Counted from the stretch's first letter, positions 22,933 to 36,049 are shown. The stretch: DNA of 64,000 bases from Aquatica leii (GCA_035610365.1 CM069433.1:194378760-194442759); one strand, 5' to 3'. Program-made: numbers and translations. Notes: generated by a model from the letters alone, not told the origin.

Positions 22933-25900
22933 CTGGAGAACAATAAAAAAAAGTAAAATCTAAACTTTCCACATCTTGCCGTCAATTGTAAACTGAATGC
23001 GAAATTAGTAACGTACCAAGTGAAAGTACTAATAATTAAAATTGTAATAACAAAATCTCCTATTAAAGAAAGTTCAATTACGACAAATACCTTTATGTGT
23101 ATTTGCATAACAAAAATAACCATCGCCCCAAATTAGAAATTAACAAACAATGAAATTTAAATAATATACGGATCAGTGAATACTACTTAAAAATAAATAA
23201 ACACCACTGACTTACCAAATTTTAAGATTCGCTGTTACAAATAGGAAAAAATTATTGTGGAACACCAAACGTCAATCTGTTAAAAACGGAACAAAAAAAC
23301 TAATTGTTTACGTTGAGCAACACACAGGATAAAACCATATACGTAAAATTACTAACGTAATTATTCGATAATTGAATCGAAATTAATCACCGCACACGTT
23401 TAAACACGAATTAAAAGGAACTAACGTCTGACACAAGATTTCGATAAACAGCCATTTTATTTTGCTGAAGATATGCACGTCTACCAACTTACGATCAACG
23501 AATATTACTAAGCACGGTTTATACGCAGCATCCCAAAATTAATAATCAAAAACGAAAACGCCTTTTTCTTAGAAATTATCCCGAATTAGTTTTTTTAAAA
23601 GAAATTCCGGCGTGGGACACTTTCAATCGTTTAAAAATCTACACAATCTCGATTAAACACACAATGCAGATTAATGTAGAAATCAAATCAAGATTTTTAT
23701 GAATTCTTTTAAAATTATTAATAAACATGCAATTTTATATAATATTTATGTACAAATATTGCCACCAGCTTTATTACATCATTTCGTTTAGTAGTGAGCC
23801 TAAAACTGAAGACTTTCATCATTTATCTACATATTTTCATTTTTAAAATCCGTGAAATTCCAAGGAAAACCCAACAGTTTTAACCAAGGACATGAAATGC
23901 AAATTATTTACTTTTTATAATTAGTTTGATAAGATAAACAAATATTCTGACTGCTTCAAACCCGTTTTTAAAAACAATTTGTTTAGGTCCGTTACTATTT
24001 ATCTTATTACATAAGTATAATGTTCAATGCTACTGTATCTACTTATAGTATTAATAAGATATAAAAGCATATGATATGTACATGCTTTGTCTAATCATCA
24101 TCCTGGAAACGTTCTATTCTCATACAGCACAAGTGCGTATACGTATAGTATGTATGTAGTACAATGTACGCCCGCTGCACGTATATTACATAGTACATCC
24201 AATTGAAACTACTTTGTACATAATATCAACGATAACATTTTTCAAACAAAAAGATTTAAAATCCTTTGACGTGACTAGGATTTGTAACTCTCGTTGTCGT
24301 TGTAGCAAGTAAATGCCTTCTTTAAGTGTTATATAAGCGACTTTTATGCTTTGATAATTACTGGTTATTAATTACACTTAATTTTGCATTTTAAAACCAT
24401 AACGAAATTTGAACGATACTCGCATCAATATTTATAATCAACATTTTCGCATACACGCACTGTACGTACATATACGTACGTACATTAACGTATGTACAGT
24501 GTACGTACAATTTTTTACTTCTCACAGTTAGGCTTAACCATATTAAGACTTTGGAGTTTAGAAACTGCCTCAAAAGTAATCAAAAATTATATTTGTTATA
24601 TAGAAAAAATCATAGAAATCGTAGTTGTTAATTTTTGCTATATTCACTTTAATTGCCCGTGTAGAACTCAGTTAAATTAAATGAATTGGTTCAGGAAGAA
24701 AGTAATAACGTTATTAAAAACTCTCTGAACGTCAGACCATGTTAATTCCTTTCAGTTCCTTCTAGTACATTGTAAATCTTCTGCGCAGAAGTTTTCTAGA
24801 TATGACGTCATAGATGTTTACAAACTCATAGTATCTTTCGGTGTATTCTATTCCACGTTTACCCTTAAAATTGATTAAAAAGAGATAATTCAAATAATAA
24901 AAAATATACCAATATCAAGGTAGTTTCGTCAACGATATGGTAGGCAACCAAACGTACACCGTTTAATAATTCGATTACAAACCGTTTGGCGCCTGAGGAA
25001 GTTTCTCTGACTTGTCTATTTTTGCTTAACTTTATCAATATTTTTCGCTTATTCTTGTTTTGTGGCCATAACATTTAACATTAAACTTAGGGTCTGTGAC
25101 GTCATAATCCATATTAATGGCCGTCAGCTTTATAACTCCCTTTAATAATTTCCAGTTTTGTTTATTAGACGGCAAGGAAAAAGATATCAATACCGGTTTA
25201 TGATGGGGAATAAAAATATATATTAATTTGTATCATAATATCTTTATTAGTCACAGATGATCTAAGAAGGAAAACATAAAAATGTGAAAAAAGACTATCA
25301 ATTAAAATACCTTTTTTTTATAAATTTCACACTGATAGGAGAAATGGGCAAAATCACATATTATTACATTTGCATAGAAAGCATTGCACTTTCCCACCAA
25401 TGCGCATCACAGATAAATATCCACTTACTGTACATTTAATGAAGCAGGAATACAAAAAAAAAGTATATTTCTAATGAGCAAAAGCACACAGAGATAAGTT
25501 ACAAAGACTTTTTTCTTTTAATCTAAAGTTAGGTACATAGAAAAAGCTGTTTTCGCAGATAGTTATAAGAGTTAAAACATTTATACATTTTTTTCTTTTC
25601 TACAATCGTTACTTATTTATATATATAATTATATATCACTTTTAGATCTAACTATTTACATTATTTTTAAACATGTAACTACATATATACAAATAGCTTC
25701 GTAACTATTTATGCCCTGCCTCGATTGCAAGTACATATCCCTGAGCATCAAAAATATTGATATTTACGTTTCGCATAGGAAGTCACACGCAAAATATTTG
25801 CTACTCATTTTTAAGAAATTCCTTCACAAATCTCTACACATATTACACACTAAAAGCAATAACAACGGAAACAAAGTCATAATTATTGCACAATATCAGA

Positions 25901-26322
25901 AATCTTTAGTCCTTATACAAGCGTAATACACATATTGTATAATTGGTCTAAAAACGATGGTAACATTTAATAATCCCCCCCTACAATATTATTCTCTAAA
26001 AACTGCCTTTGCAAAATACAGGAAAAACCCAATAACACTTGGCAAATATAATAATAATAATGATAATAACAAAACATAAAACTAACCCCGCCGAAAATGT
26101 AACGGAAAAAATAAATTCTTCAAAAATCCTATTTTTGTCAATCCATACAAAGAAATAATTATAAAAATTTAAGCCGTAAAAGAATAATAAACGTTTTAGA
26201 GCACCATTAGATTATAACCGATTAACGACGAAAACTCAGCGGCATCACATAATTTCTAATATCACCGAGTCAAAATAAAAGACTCATCATTCGAATTAAG
26301 AGTACGTTGTTAAAGGCGGGGA
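22933..26322. other. intergenic and 3' flank of the BCOR-like gene
   Basis: AT-rich. The 3' untranslated region of the BCOR-like mRNA must lie at the right end; an AATAAA on the minus strand near 25250 is one possible poly(A) signal. A short GTAC-rich, partly palindromic run lies at 24445-24510. Nothing else is identifiable. Confidence 0.35.
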
Positions 26323-26750
26323 TCACCTTGCCGTTATCATAATTTTATCGACACCCAGTAATTGTTTCACTTTGTCACTATATTTCACTAACGCAATTTT
26401 TGATGCTCGAGTATTTACTTTTTCACCGACACACATGTATTGACAACACCTGGCTTGTTCCAAAAAGTCGGCCATTTTGAGTTCGCGAAGAACACTTTTA
26501 TAATTACTGTTCGTGCTCGTCGAAGGTACAACGGGACAAATTTGTTTCAACAAAGCATCTTTAGATTTGATTTTAAGTATGTTCGATAAATCTTGTAGCA
26601 AAATCCATCTGTCCATCGGCGCTTCTCCGCGTATTATATACAAGTTAGGAAGCGGAAAATCGCTAATTTCGAATTCGACGTCTTCGTCTTCGGAAAGTGG
26701 ATCGGGATTAGGAACGTCTTCTAATGGATCATAGCCCGTTTCGTCTAAAT
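26323..26750 (-). CDS. Bcor: BCOR-like co-repressor, last coding exon (PUFD domain)
   Basis: This 428-nt exon encodes residues of about 1772-1912. It starts with an acidic linker (ETGYDPLEDVPNPDPLSEDE), then VEFEISDFPLPNLYIIRG, MDRWILLQDLSNILKIKS, LRELKMADFLEQARCC, and a C-terminal VKYSDKVKQLLGV ending at TGA (26323-26325). The pattern FEISD-PLPxxY, then WxLLxDLxxxLK, matches the PUFD domain, which in vertebrate BCOR binds the RAWUL domain of PCGF1. The acceptor TTGATTTTTAG lies just above 26750. Phase agrees with the upstream exon (one carried base). Confidence 0.85.
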
Positions 26751-26802
26751 CTAAAAATCAATTATTACGTCGTCGGTTTAATTAAAAAACGTGCGTACGT
26801 AC

Positions 26803-27017
26803 CAAAAAACGAAGCAGGTCCGAAAAAATTCCACGGGGCTGACGGTTGACCATCGGAGTCCGCTATATGACTTTGTAGTAAGTTCAACGTAACTTCTTCT
26901 GTGGCCAGAGAAATTGGAGTTAAACCTGAGTAGGTTGCTAAAGTTGGATCCGCCCCGTACGACAAAAGCAACCTTACTATTTCCACAAAACCATTTTCCG
27001 CAGCTTCGTGAAGAGGC
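26803..27017 (-). CDS. Bcor: BCOR-like co-repressor, ankyrin exon 3
   Basis: The 215-nt exon encodes PLHEAAENGFVEIVRLLLSY followed by GADPTLATYSGLTPISLA, an ankyrin repeat almost identical in pattern to the third ankyrin repeat of BCOR. Then comes a helix (LNLLQSHIADSD) and PWNFFGPASFF, which corresponds to the linker before PUFD in BCOR. The acceptor is GGTGTTACAG and the donor GTACGT. Phase is consistent on both sides. Confidence 0.9.
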
Positions 27018-27069
27018 CTGTAACACCAAAAATTAATCACAATCCGCCAACATTACTCATCCCTTGTAC

Positions 27070-27236
27070 CTTATTCCTCCTTGAGCAGACTCGCTGACGT
27101 TAGCACCATACAACAGCAGCAACTTGGCTATACTGAGATGTCCCCTGGCACAAGCCTCATGTAACGGAGTATAACCGGCGTTGTCTTTAGGCGAAGGAAA
27201 AACATCCATTTTTTCCAGACAATACGCGGTTATATC
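27070..27236 (-). CDS. Bcor: BCOR-like co-repressor, ankyrin exon 2
   Basis: The 167-nt exon encodes DITAYCLEKMDVF, then DNAGYTPLHEACARGHLSIA and KLLLLYGANVSESAQGGIR, covering the end of the first ankyrin repeat and the second one. The acceptor is TTTATTTTCTAG and the donor GTACAA. It starts in phase 0 after GYT of the large exon and ends with two bases that complete Arg with the next exon. Confidence 0.9.
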
Positions 27237-27288
27237 CTAGAAAATAAAACCATGAACCCTAACGGGTATTTAAAAAAATCATACTTAC

Positions 27289-30200
27289 GGTGTATCCTAG
27301 CCTAGCAGCACGATGCAAATGCGTTTCGCCAATGCCCTTATTCATAACCCACATCTTGATCTCTTTTTGTATATCCTGCTCGGACTCGGGCGTCGCTTTA
27401 GGTACCGGTCCTCTCCGTTTTGGTTTCGTAGCTGAGTCACTTTCTAGACACTCCTTCTTCACTTGTTTTTTCTTCTTACGTATATAATCAAAACCGGAAC
27501 TGAACTTGCGACGCATGTTTTTGATCCGCCTCCTAGTCGGTGTATAATCATCGCCATCGATCGAAGGAGTTTCGGATTTACTATCTCTTTCCCTCTTAAT
27601 TAAATCGTCGTCATACTCAGAAATGATCTTTTTAGTGGCCAACGACTTCAGCAAATTCACGCAACCTTTTCTGCCGCGATTCAGCAATTTATTTTTCAAC
27701 GCCTCCTTGGTGTTTTCTAACACTGACGCTTTTAAATCGATTGCGTCCGGCGTAGTACGATTTTCGTTTGTAAAACTCACGTTGATCTCCGATTTAGTCT
27801 CAATTTCTTCGATGTTATCGACGCAAGTCACCGGCGGAGCAGACGCTGGCCGATCCTCCCCAAAGACTTCTTTTATAGTCGCCTTCTGTTTCAAAACCCG
27901 CGTTTCCATACGAGTTCTCGATTTTAAAACCACAGGTTTAAACTCCTCATTAACACCCAACAAACTCTTTGAACTGTTAATAAAAGTATCTTTAAAGTTA
28001 TCGATGGTTTTCTTGCGGAATCCTAACAGTGCGGACTCCTCTTTGATTATAGGTCCCATCTTCTTCGTAAGAACAGCTTCAACTTCTAAACTAGGCGTAG
28101 GAAGCAGCTCCAACTCGTTTTCGGATTTAGGTATTATTTTCGGAACGTTGTCTTCGTTCTTTTTCTTTAATCGTTTGCGTTTACGTGCACCGCAACGTTC
28201 CAACAGCCTATCCAAAATATTATTCTTCGGCTTAGTACTAGTAGAATTAGACACGCTTTTAATGGAAGAACTCCCTTCTTCAGAATCGTAATTGTTTTTA
28301 GCTAAAGAAAAACTAAAGTTTGAGTTGGAATCGAGATCACTGTCGATTGGTTCGCTCTTAATTTTAATCTTTGAGTCTTGATTTTCTGACGGACACGGAG
28401 AGTTAGGACACGGATCTAAATCCGGCAAGGAAGTAGACAACCGATGCCACTGAGGCGGCCTAGTCACGTGAATTAAAGCAGCTGGCATACGTAGAGAACG
28501 CTTGTAATTGTACACCTCCTCCTCCCAGCCTGGATAAAAATCGGTACCGTCTCCAAACACCGATTTCCCTTTTTCCTGTTTGATTTCAGCTTTATCTTTC
28601 TTGGGACTTTCCTTCGTCTTTAACGTCGTAGACAAACCTTTAATTGTTTCCGTTTCAGACTCGGTACCACTATCGCTGCCCAACTTATCTTCAACGTCTT
28701 CTTCCTTTTTAATACGCGCGGCACATTCGTCGGTATCGCTTAAAGTAACCTGAGATTGACTTTTGCACTTGATTAAAGGAGTATCTGAATCATAATCGCT
28801 GTTATATTTATCTTCCGTTTTGGGTTCGATCTTAATATCGTCAGAGGGCTTTTCCCGAGTAACGACCGTTTCTAACTTTGCTAAGACATCAGCTTCCACC
28901 ATCTTTTTTCGCCTACCTCTCTTTTTACCAACACCAGCTTTGAGTTGTGCCATAAACTTATCGCACGCGTCATCAAACGATACATCTAAAGGACTAACCG
29001 GCGTTGATTGTTGCGCGCCATTACCCACACTGGGTTTAGGCAAAACCTTCCTATCTCGACGCATTTCTAACAACGACTGCCTTTCTAAAACTGGCATTTC
29101 CGTGTCCGAATCGCTATCGGGAAAATCAAACACAGAAGTCTCCGAAGAGCTCCTCAAACCAGATTTATCACGTAAAGGTACGTTATTTAACACCGTACCA
29201 TTTAACTCATCTTCCGTTCTATTAAATAATTTACGACGGGGAAGATACGACACCCTTTCCCGAGTTAATTTCGGCGGACTGCCGCCGTTCGAAGCGTCCG
29301 ATTGTTTAAAAAGTTGAGTTTCGCTAGAAGATCTGATCAAAGAATCGGTCGAAATCGCGTTGTATATGTTATGAGCAGTGCCAACTTGTTTTAATTCGGC
29401 TTTCGTTCGAATCCTAGCTGCGAGGATATCCGTAAGTCCGAGTAAATCGGAATTACTCATCGATGCGTGAACGTTTTTGTTATTAGCTCTGTTGTCTTTA
29501 GAGATATCCGCGTCGAACTTAATAGAATCTATCGCTTTTGGTAAGTGGAATTTATAAGTCGGTGGCGTGTTACTATTCTGCTCGTACAAAGACGTTGCGG
29601 CAAATGGTGACATGTTGTGTCGTCCCACCAGACCCGGTTTAGGTTGTAAGGGTGCCATGACGTCCGTGGATGGTTGTTGCACGTCTGGCCTCGGATGGTG
29701 CATCGGATGATCTAAAGGTTTGTTCTGTTCCCTTTCTAGTTTTTTCTGTGCTTCTTTTGCACCTTTTATTTCTAAACTATTTCTTAGTAAGCTTAAAACA
29801 CGCCTATCGGCAGCACCTCCGAGATTACTTCTATTGGTGTTAGGCATCGGTATCGAAGGATTAGAATTAGTTCTAGGTAAAGAGTGTTGAGGATACATAG
29901 ACTGTTGCTGTTGAGAACCGTGATTCACGTAGCCAGGATACTGATGAGCAACTGGTGTTGGTACATATGTCTGATTATGAGTGCTCTGCATGGAAGTATA
30001 GTGATTTGTACTGTTGGAATATGAATGTGGAGTTTGAACGGTATTATACTGCGGTCTGTGATATGTAGAGTAAGTGTCTTTTCTATCTTGGCCAAGGGTC
30101 GGAGTACAATTGCCGTTAACTAGTTGTTTGTTAGGTAACGGTTTTTGCACTTGATCTTGTTGCAGTCGCGATTTTGCGTACGACGATAGCCTCTGTTCGA

Positions 30201-32248
30201 TTTGTTGATCAATGGTCTGTCTCCAAATATCGACTTTTTGAATTTTATTTGGTACGACAGGTGGCATCTGATCCGAAGTTCGTTTTCGTTGTGCTTCACC
30301 GGATGGAACTGCGTACATCGTAGATGTTTTGTGAGAAGGTGGTAAAAAATCGATGCGTGGTAGACCGGGCATCGGTTTCTTAGCACTTTGCTGCACCATT
30401 GCGTTAGACGATAAATGCGCCGACGTTGGTGGATGAACCACCGAGTGGCGTATCACGTTACTCGAATGTTGAGGTATTACCGATTGGTAATTATTTTTCC
30501 TCTCGTAATATTGTCTTTGATTTACGTTATCACATGAAGTCGGCACAGGTAATCTTCGGGCGTCTACCTTAGAGGTTGGAGCTTGCGACAACGCCGATAC
30601 ATTAAAATTGGGAAGAAAATCGACTTTCGGAACGCCCGAGCTTGATAATGTGGTTGACTTCGAAGGGAGATTTCTTTGATAAGAATTGTTGTAGAGATCG
30701 TGAGAGTACGATGTTGGTGGAGCTTGCATGGGAGAATTGGCGGGTGGTCGGCCGGTTTGGTAGTATTTGGCGAGTCTTTTTTGATCGTTTGCATTTGTAT
30801 CGGCATCGTCGAGCGTAGAATCGGCCGAAGTTCGTACAGTTTTCACGGAAAGATCCAAGGGAGATTCCCGTTTTTGTTTTATAGCCGCCGTTGTGTTTGT
30901 TTGTGGTTGTTGGATTGGTTTAGTGGTTTGATATGTTTTAACTGGTTCTAAGTGAGCGTATGATGATTGCGTCTGACAGTTCGAAGTCGTTAAATTGCTA
31001 GATACTGGGGTGTAGTTAGCATACGAGCTTGCGGGCGGTTGGTATTGGTAACCTGAAGCGCCCGTGGGACGATTTTGTACCTGTTGTTGTTGTTGCTGTT
31101 GCTGAACGGCGTTGGTTGAGGCATATTCGGCGTGATTATTTTGTAGGGAGTATTGTTGCGATGGAAGTTTGGTCGGTGCAGAAGTATTATTATTGATGGG
31201 TTTATTAATGTAGGTAGAAGATGTAGAAGTTGACGTGCCGGAAGCGCGAGGTTTGTTATTATTTGCGAGGCGAATGGCTTCTCTACTACTTCTACTGGAA
31301 TGGTAATTAAGAGAAGATAATGCGGCGATGGGAGGTAGGTTGTGCGTTGTACGATAAGTTTGAGAAGTCTGCTGGTTTTGTGATGTAACGAGATTAGTAT
31401 CTTTTAGAGTATTGTTGTCTTGAGAAACGTGCGTTTTTGATGTTGGGTAATTAGAGTCGTTCGCAAAAGAGTTTTGCGAATGAGGTGGGTACGATTGGTG
31501 GACGTAAGGAACTTCTTGCTGTTGCGGTTGAACGTACGCTTGACTAGAAGCTACTTGATACGAGTGGTGATAGTACTGAGGTTGTTGTTGCGACTGAGTG
31601 TGCACGGGGTAATAAGATCGATTTTGATTTTGTTGTTGGTAGTTAGAGTACCCTTGCTGCTGATGCTGTTGGGGTTGTTGCATTTGGTGATGGTATTGCG
31701 TTGACGTTGTCATTTCTGGTCTTCTATTTTGCATCGAAGCGGGTTGCTGCTGTTGCTGTTGCTGAGGTTGGTGTTGGTATGCCGGATTAGGCATAATGTG
31801 CGATTGATACTGTTGTTGTGGTTGTTGTTGCTGTACTTCTCGTGGATGCGGTCGAGTAAACTGATACGAATGTGATGTCGGAACAGATTGATCTTGGTGG
31901 GAATTTTGCGCATGGTAACTAGAAGACGTACGGATTTGTTCTTGAACGTTTTGATTATGCGAAGACGGTCTTGGTGTTTGTGTATCGGAATGATGGGACG
32001 GCGGCCTTTGTTGGGGCAGTTCGCGTTGTTGGGATCGTTCTTGGTGAGGTGGCCAGTATGAGGACGTCGGTGCTCTTTCTTGGTTTTGTTCGGTGTAGTG
32101 AGTGCCCTGTTCTCCTCCTGGCGCGTACGAAGAATTCGACGTGGAGCATGTTGCAGTTGGCAACCCCTGGAAATACTGACGTGCACCCTCTAAGACGTTG
32201 GTAAAGCTCACATCCATGTCCTGCACGGTCCACCAGCTCCAATTTGAG
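27289..32248 (-). CDS. Bcor: BCOR-like Polycomb (PRC1.1) co-repressor, large first coding exon
   Basis: BCOR proteins are nuclear scaffolds of a variant Polycomb repressive complex 1 with PCGF1. With ATG at 32215-32217 the four exons give 1912 residues, longer than vertebrate BCOR (about 1750). Residues 1-440 are Gln/Ser/Tyr/Pro-rich with several Q runs. PLDLSVK near 454 fits the PxDLS motif that binds CtBP. A KKRGRRKK AT-hook-like patch is near 1100, FYPGWEEEVYNYKRSLRMPA near 1226, and a basic RKRKRLKKK near 1345. LHRAARLGYT (1634-1643) opens the first ankyrin repeat. The exon runs from an acceptor (TTTACATTTCAG, above 32248) to a donor (GTAAGT, 27288). The frame stays open upstream of the ATG to 32248, so an earlier start in an unseen exon is possible. 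The family call rests on the ankyrin plus PUFD exons. Confidence 0.85.
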
Positions 32249-34682
32249 CTGAAATGTAAAAAAATCGAGTTAGTTTAAATTTATAGCGGGCGTCGATGAC
32301 TTCAAGAAAAAACAGAGCGTTGCCTAGACAACGGTGTCGGCAGTAGAACAAAGATATTAAGTATCGCGACCTCTTTTAAGTATTAAGTGAAAAAAATGTT
32401 AAGGTTTTAACAGCAATTAAACGCAAACAATAGCAATAAAAGTGTTTTATTTATCGGAGTCAAATTAATAGAGTCGAGACGACTCCCAACGCCCGCGTTC
32501 GAACCCTCCCCAAATTGGCACATCGCCCTCCGAATGCGTCATCGTCAATAGAACTACGTAATCACACACGAAATTATACACAAGCCTAAAATACCCTCGA
32601 TGATAATAAAAGACACGTCACTAAAGAGAAAATAGTTTAGGGTGGATTTTTTCAATGCTATTCTTATGATTTTATTGTTGTCATTTTTAAACAGATTCCT
32701 TTGTATGAAATTAGAAAAAATAATCTGAAGAACTTAGACCTTTTTGGAAAAAGTAACGATGTTTTGAAAATTCCTATCGATATGTATCAAACCGAGTTTT
32801 GACCACAGCACAAGAATGCATGTAGTAAATTATAAAACGATAACGGCATCCAGTAAACACGTTAAATAATAGATAATAGAAAGAAAAAAGAACAAATGGT
32901 GAAATAACAAACACGGTAACGTGGTATAAAGCGCAAAAGCACGTGGTTGAATTTAATTAATACTAATTAGATAAAAAAGCCGATTGGATGGTGGAATAAA
33001 GTTTCAAAGTAATTACACTTAGAATTAACGTAGATGTGACGAATTTAGAGAAAAGAAACAATGTTAAAAGTATTCTAAAATAGATGCGCCTAAAAGAAAA
33101 AAAAAATAAATATAACAGTTTCGCAAACAGACGAAAAAAGTTGCCAATTAACACTAAAAGCTCTGAACGCTTAATTTACTGCTTAAGCAACATTCGACAT
33201 TTTAAACGTTAAAAAAAACAAATAATATAAAAAATCCGTCCTAATTGTATACGGCAGAAAAGTAATCCATAAAAAGAGTAATTACATCAAAAGATTTCGT
33301 AGTACGTGTGAGTAACGTATAGATGGCGATAACGCAACAACGAACAACGAACCATCGGAAAAAAGAAAAACAGAAAACGTGAAATGCATAAATTTCATAC
33401 AAGGACAGGTTTGATAGGGATTATAAATTATGAAATAAATTCGAGACAACTAAAACTAATGATGTCGGTGTAATAAACCAGTATCGGTTTATGGTTTAAA
33501 ACGCGATTCGTCGAATTAAGCGTGCAAAACTCGAATCCTGACAAAAATTTTGACACTTTCATTTTATTCATTTTAAAGAAACAAAAATGAATGCGATACG
33601 ATAGATCGTAATCCCCCATCATCCGATAAGATTCTGTTTAATTTTTCAATACGTTTTTGTAATCACCAATTTATTTGCAAAAACAAAAATAAAAACTCGA
33701 GTAAACAGAATTCGGCATTAACAATCATATCGACGTATTGATCGTTATATAATTGGCAATAAAGTTTCTAACAAGAAAATAAATTCGAATAACTGTTGAA
33801 AAAGAGCAGGTAGTATTATTACGTACTACCTGTACAGCACAAAAGCAAATGATGAATAGTCGTGGGGGTTTTAACTTCATATCTTTTGTGTCGTAGACGC
33901 TTTCTTCTACTATAAACTTTTCGTTTTTCAGCGTCGTCTTTAAAATTAAGTCGAATTTTGAGCGTTTAAAAATAAAACAATTGCGTGACTATCTTTGATC
34001 CGAATCTATTTATAGCGCGGCGTTAATCGGTTATTTAGTATCAGTTTTAGATAATTAATCGTTGTCAAGATAAGTTGACCTGATGTAAGTGCGTAAATAT
34101 CAGGTTAGGGACAAAATGGCGTGGGTACGATTGCGAAAACGTAATAAAAGGAATGTGTACATGAGCGAGACGCGAGCCAAACACAACAATTTATCAAACA
34201 AAATGACAATCTACATTAATCTTTCGCTATATCAAGCTTTATGGAATGAATTTGAGATACTTTAACACCAAAGTATCACGAAATAAAAACAGCCATTTAT
34301 TCTATTTAAAGAAAAATTACTTTTTCGTCGTTTTTTTACATTATTTGGTAATTTTAATCCAACTTGGCTTGCAATGCCAATGCTATTAGGCAAAACAAAT
34401 ACTCGCCAACACATTCGGAAACAAATACTTAACGATGCAATAAATTTTACAGCGACTAAAAGAATACAATTTATGTTTAACAAAATCGATATTTGGTTAT
34501 CAATTATAATTTATTTATTAACGTTTCATTATTGACATTATTGAAAACGCGTCAAAACGAATGTATTCGACAAAATACTTTTTCAACGAATTATCTCCTC
34601 ATCATAATCCTGTAGCCAACATCTTAAACATACAATACAACCTAATCCAACTGATCGAAGATGGCCACGAAAAATATCAGGC
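32249..34682. other. 5' intron or upstream region of the BCOR-like gene
   Basis: The coding exon begins at an acceptor, so at least one 5' exon lies to the right. I could not identify it. 32460-32560 is less AT-rich and might be promoter-proximal. 33960-34110 contains an ATCTTTGATC (TCF-type) motif and several GATA and TAAT cores; no claim is made beyond that. Confidence 0.3.
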
Positions 34683-35342
34683 GACTAGTATAGTAACATT
34701 AGAATGTCTTCCGGGTTTGGACCGTGTCATATTTGCAACCGAAGCTGCCAACGTTTCGCCCACTTTCGTAAGGGGCTTCATCAGGGCGTGAGCTAAATCG
34801 CAAAACTCAAACAAGCAATCGAAATCTAACTAAGAACTTCTCAAAAGTTAGGTTATCCACTTGTAAAACAAGCCATAACCTAAACTATGAAAAGGTAAGA
34901 AAGAAAACGATAACCTGAAAAAGCAAACGAAAATCTAACAAAGAACCACTACCGAGTTAGGTAATCAACTTGTGAACCAAGCCAGATTCTAAACTAGGTA
35001 GAATCTGGCTTGGTTCACAAGTTGATTACCTAACTCGGTAGTGGTTCTTTGTTAGATTTTCGTTTGCTTTTTCAGGTTATCGTTTTCTTTCTTACCTTTT
35101 CATAGTTTAGGTTATGGCTTGTTTTACAAGTGGATAACCTAACTTTTGAGAAGTTCTTAGTTAGATTTCGATTGCTTGTTTGAGTTTTGCGATTTATCTC
35201 ACGCCCTGATGAAGCCCCTTACGAAAGTGGGCGAAACGTTGGCAGCTTCGGTTGCAAATATGACACGGTCCAAACCCGGAAGACATTCTAATGTTAGTAT
35301 AGATTCCGGCCGTGGAAGCCTTCGCTATTAGACTAGTATAGT
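34683..35342. mobile_element. palindromic (foldback) Penelope-type element, second family
   Basis: A near-perfect inverted repeat has arms of about 300 bp (34695-34991 and 34999-35301) that meet at a 7-nt loop centred at 34995 (GCCAGATTCT and AGAATCTGGC are the innermost arms). A 30-bp single-sided tail lies at 35301-35330. Flanking 12-bp direct repeats GACTAGTATAGT are at 34683-34694 and 35331-35342. The design (arms, tail, 11-12 bp duplication, hammerhead-like core) is the same as for the palindromes at 3122 and 60744, but the arm sequence is different. Confidence 0.85.
35206..35236 (+). ncRNA. hammerhead-ribozyme-like core, right arm
   Basis: CTGATGA (35206-35212), then a hairpin GCCC-CTT-ACGA-AAG-T-GGGC, then GAAA (35233-35236). 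This is a textbook CUGANGA, stem II, GAAA arrangement. A mirror copy lies at 34753-34784 on the minus strand. The cleavage-site strand is not identified, although GGTC occurs 30 nt downstream. Confidence 0.5.
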
Positions 35343-36049
35343 GTTGTCCTCACCTTTACACAGAATTGTTACATCTGTCACGCTACACAAAAAGAAATAA
35401 GCGATATAGATAGTCTCAAAAGCTGGTCCTTCTATACTAATATTATAAAGAAGTAAAGTTTTTATGTATAAAGTGATCTCCGAAACTACTCATCTGATTT
35501 CAAAAATTCTTTCACCAATATTTAGAATGAATGAACGTGAGCATAGTAGTTTAGATTGTATATTCGTATTTTTTTTTAAAATACGATTTGGTGTAAACGG
35601 GTTGCGTGGAAGACGAGTGGCAAGATGCGTTCGAGACATATAGATACGCACTGTACGTACGTGTCCGGAATAGTGTTAGGATTATCACAATGGGAAAAAC
35701 GGGATGTCTAAAAACATGTCAACAGATGACGCTATTAGTTATAAGTTAGTTAAATACCTCGCCCATCACTTTCACGACTCAAGTGACAAGATTTTAATTT
35801 TAAGTAAACACGGGAAAAACAAGAAAAGTGTCAAAAACTAAAAATCTACGCGTGTAAGCTATTGTTTTATAAATCTATGTCAATTCGACCGACAAACTTA
35901 TACCATATATTTCGGGTGTCATTACGATCCAAAAATTTCATATGATATATACGTGAATTCCTCTTTGTTTCGAAGATATCAAAACATTTAAAAAAATGAC
36001 AAATTAACGTATGTTTAGAAAATTAATGATTTTTGTGCTGTTTAATTAA
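35343..36049. other. no feature identified
   Basis: AT-rich unique-looking sequence without a reading frame or repeat that I recognise. Confidence 0.4.

Noticed and set aside
30676..32204. Antisense plus-strand frames of 70-90 codons opposite the BCOR-like exon
   Set aside because: They are shadows of the Gln/Pro-rich coding strand and have no support of their own.
32500..32518. GCGTTCGAACCC, which resembles a tRNA B box
   Set aside because: No A box at the right distance and no cloverleaf can be drawn on either strand.
34561..34791. A plus-strand frame of 76 codons at the left edge of the second palindrome
   Set aside because: Half of it is palindrome arm and half unique flank; the junction is a transposon insertion site.
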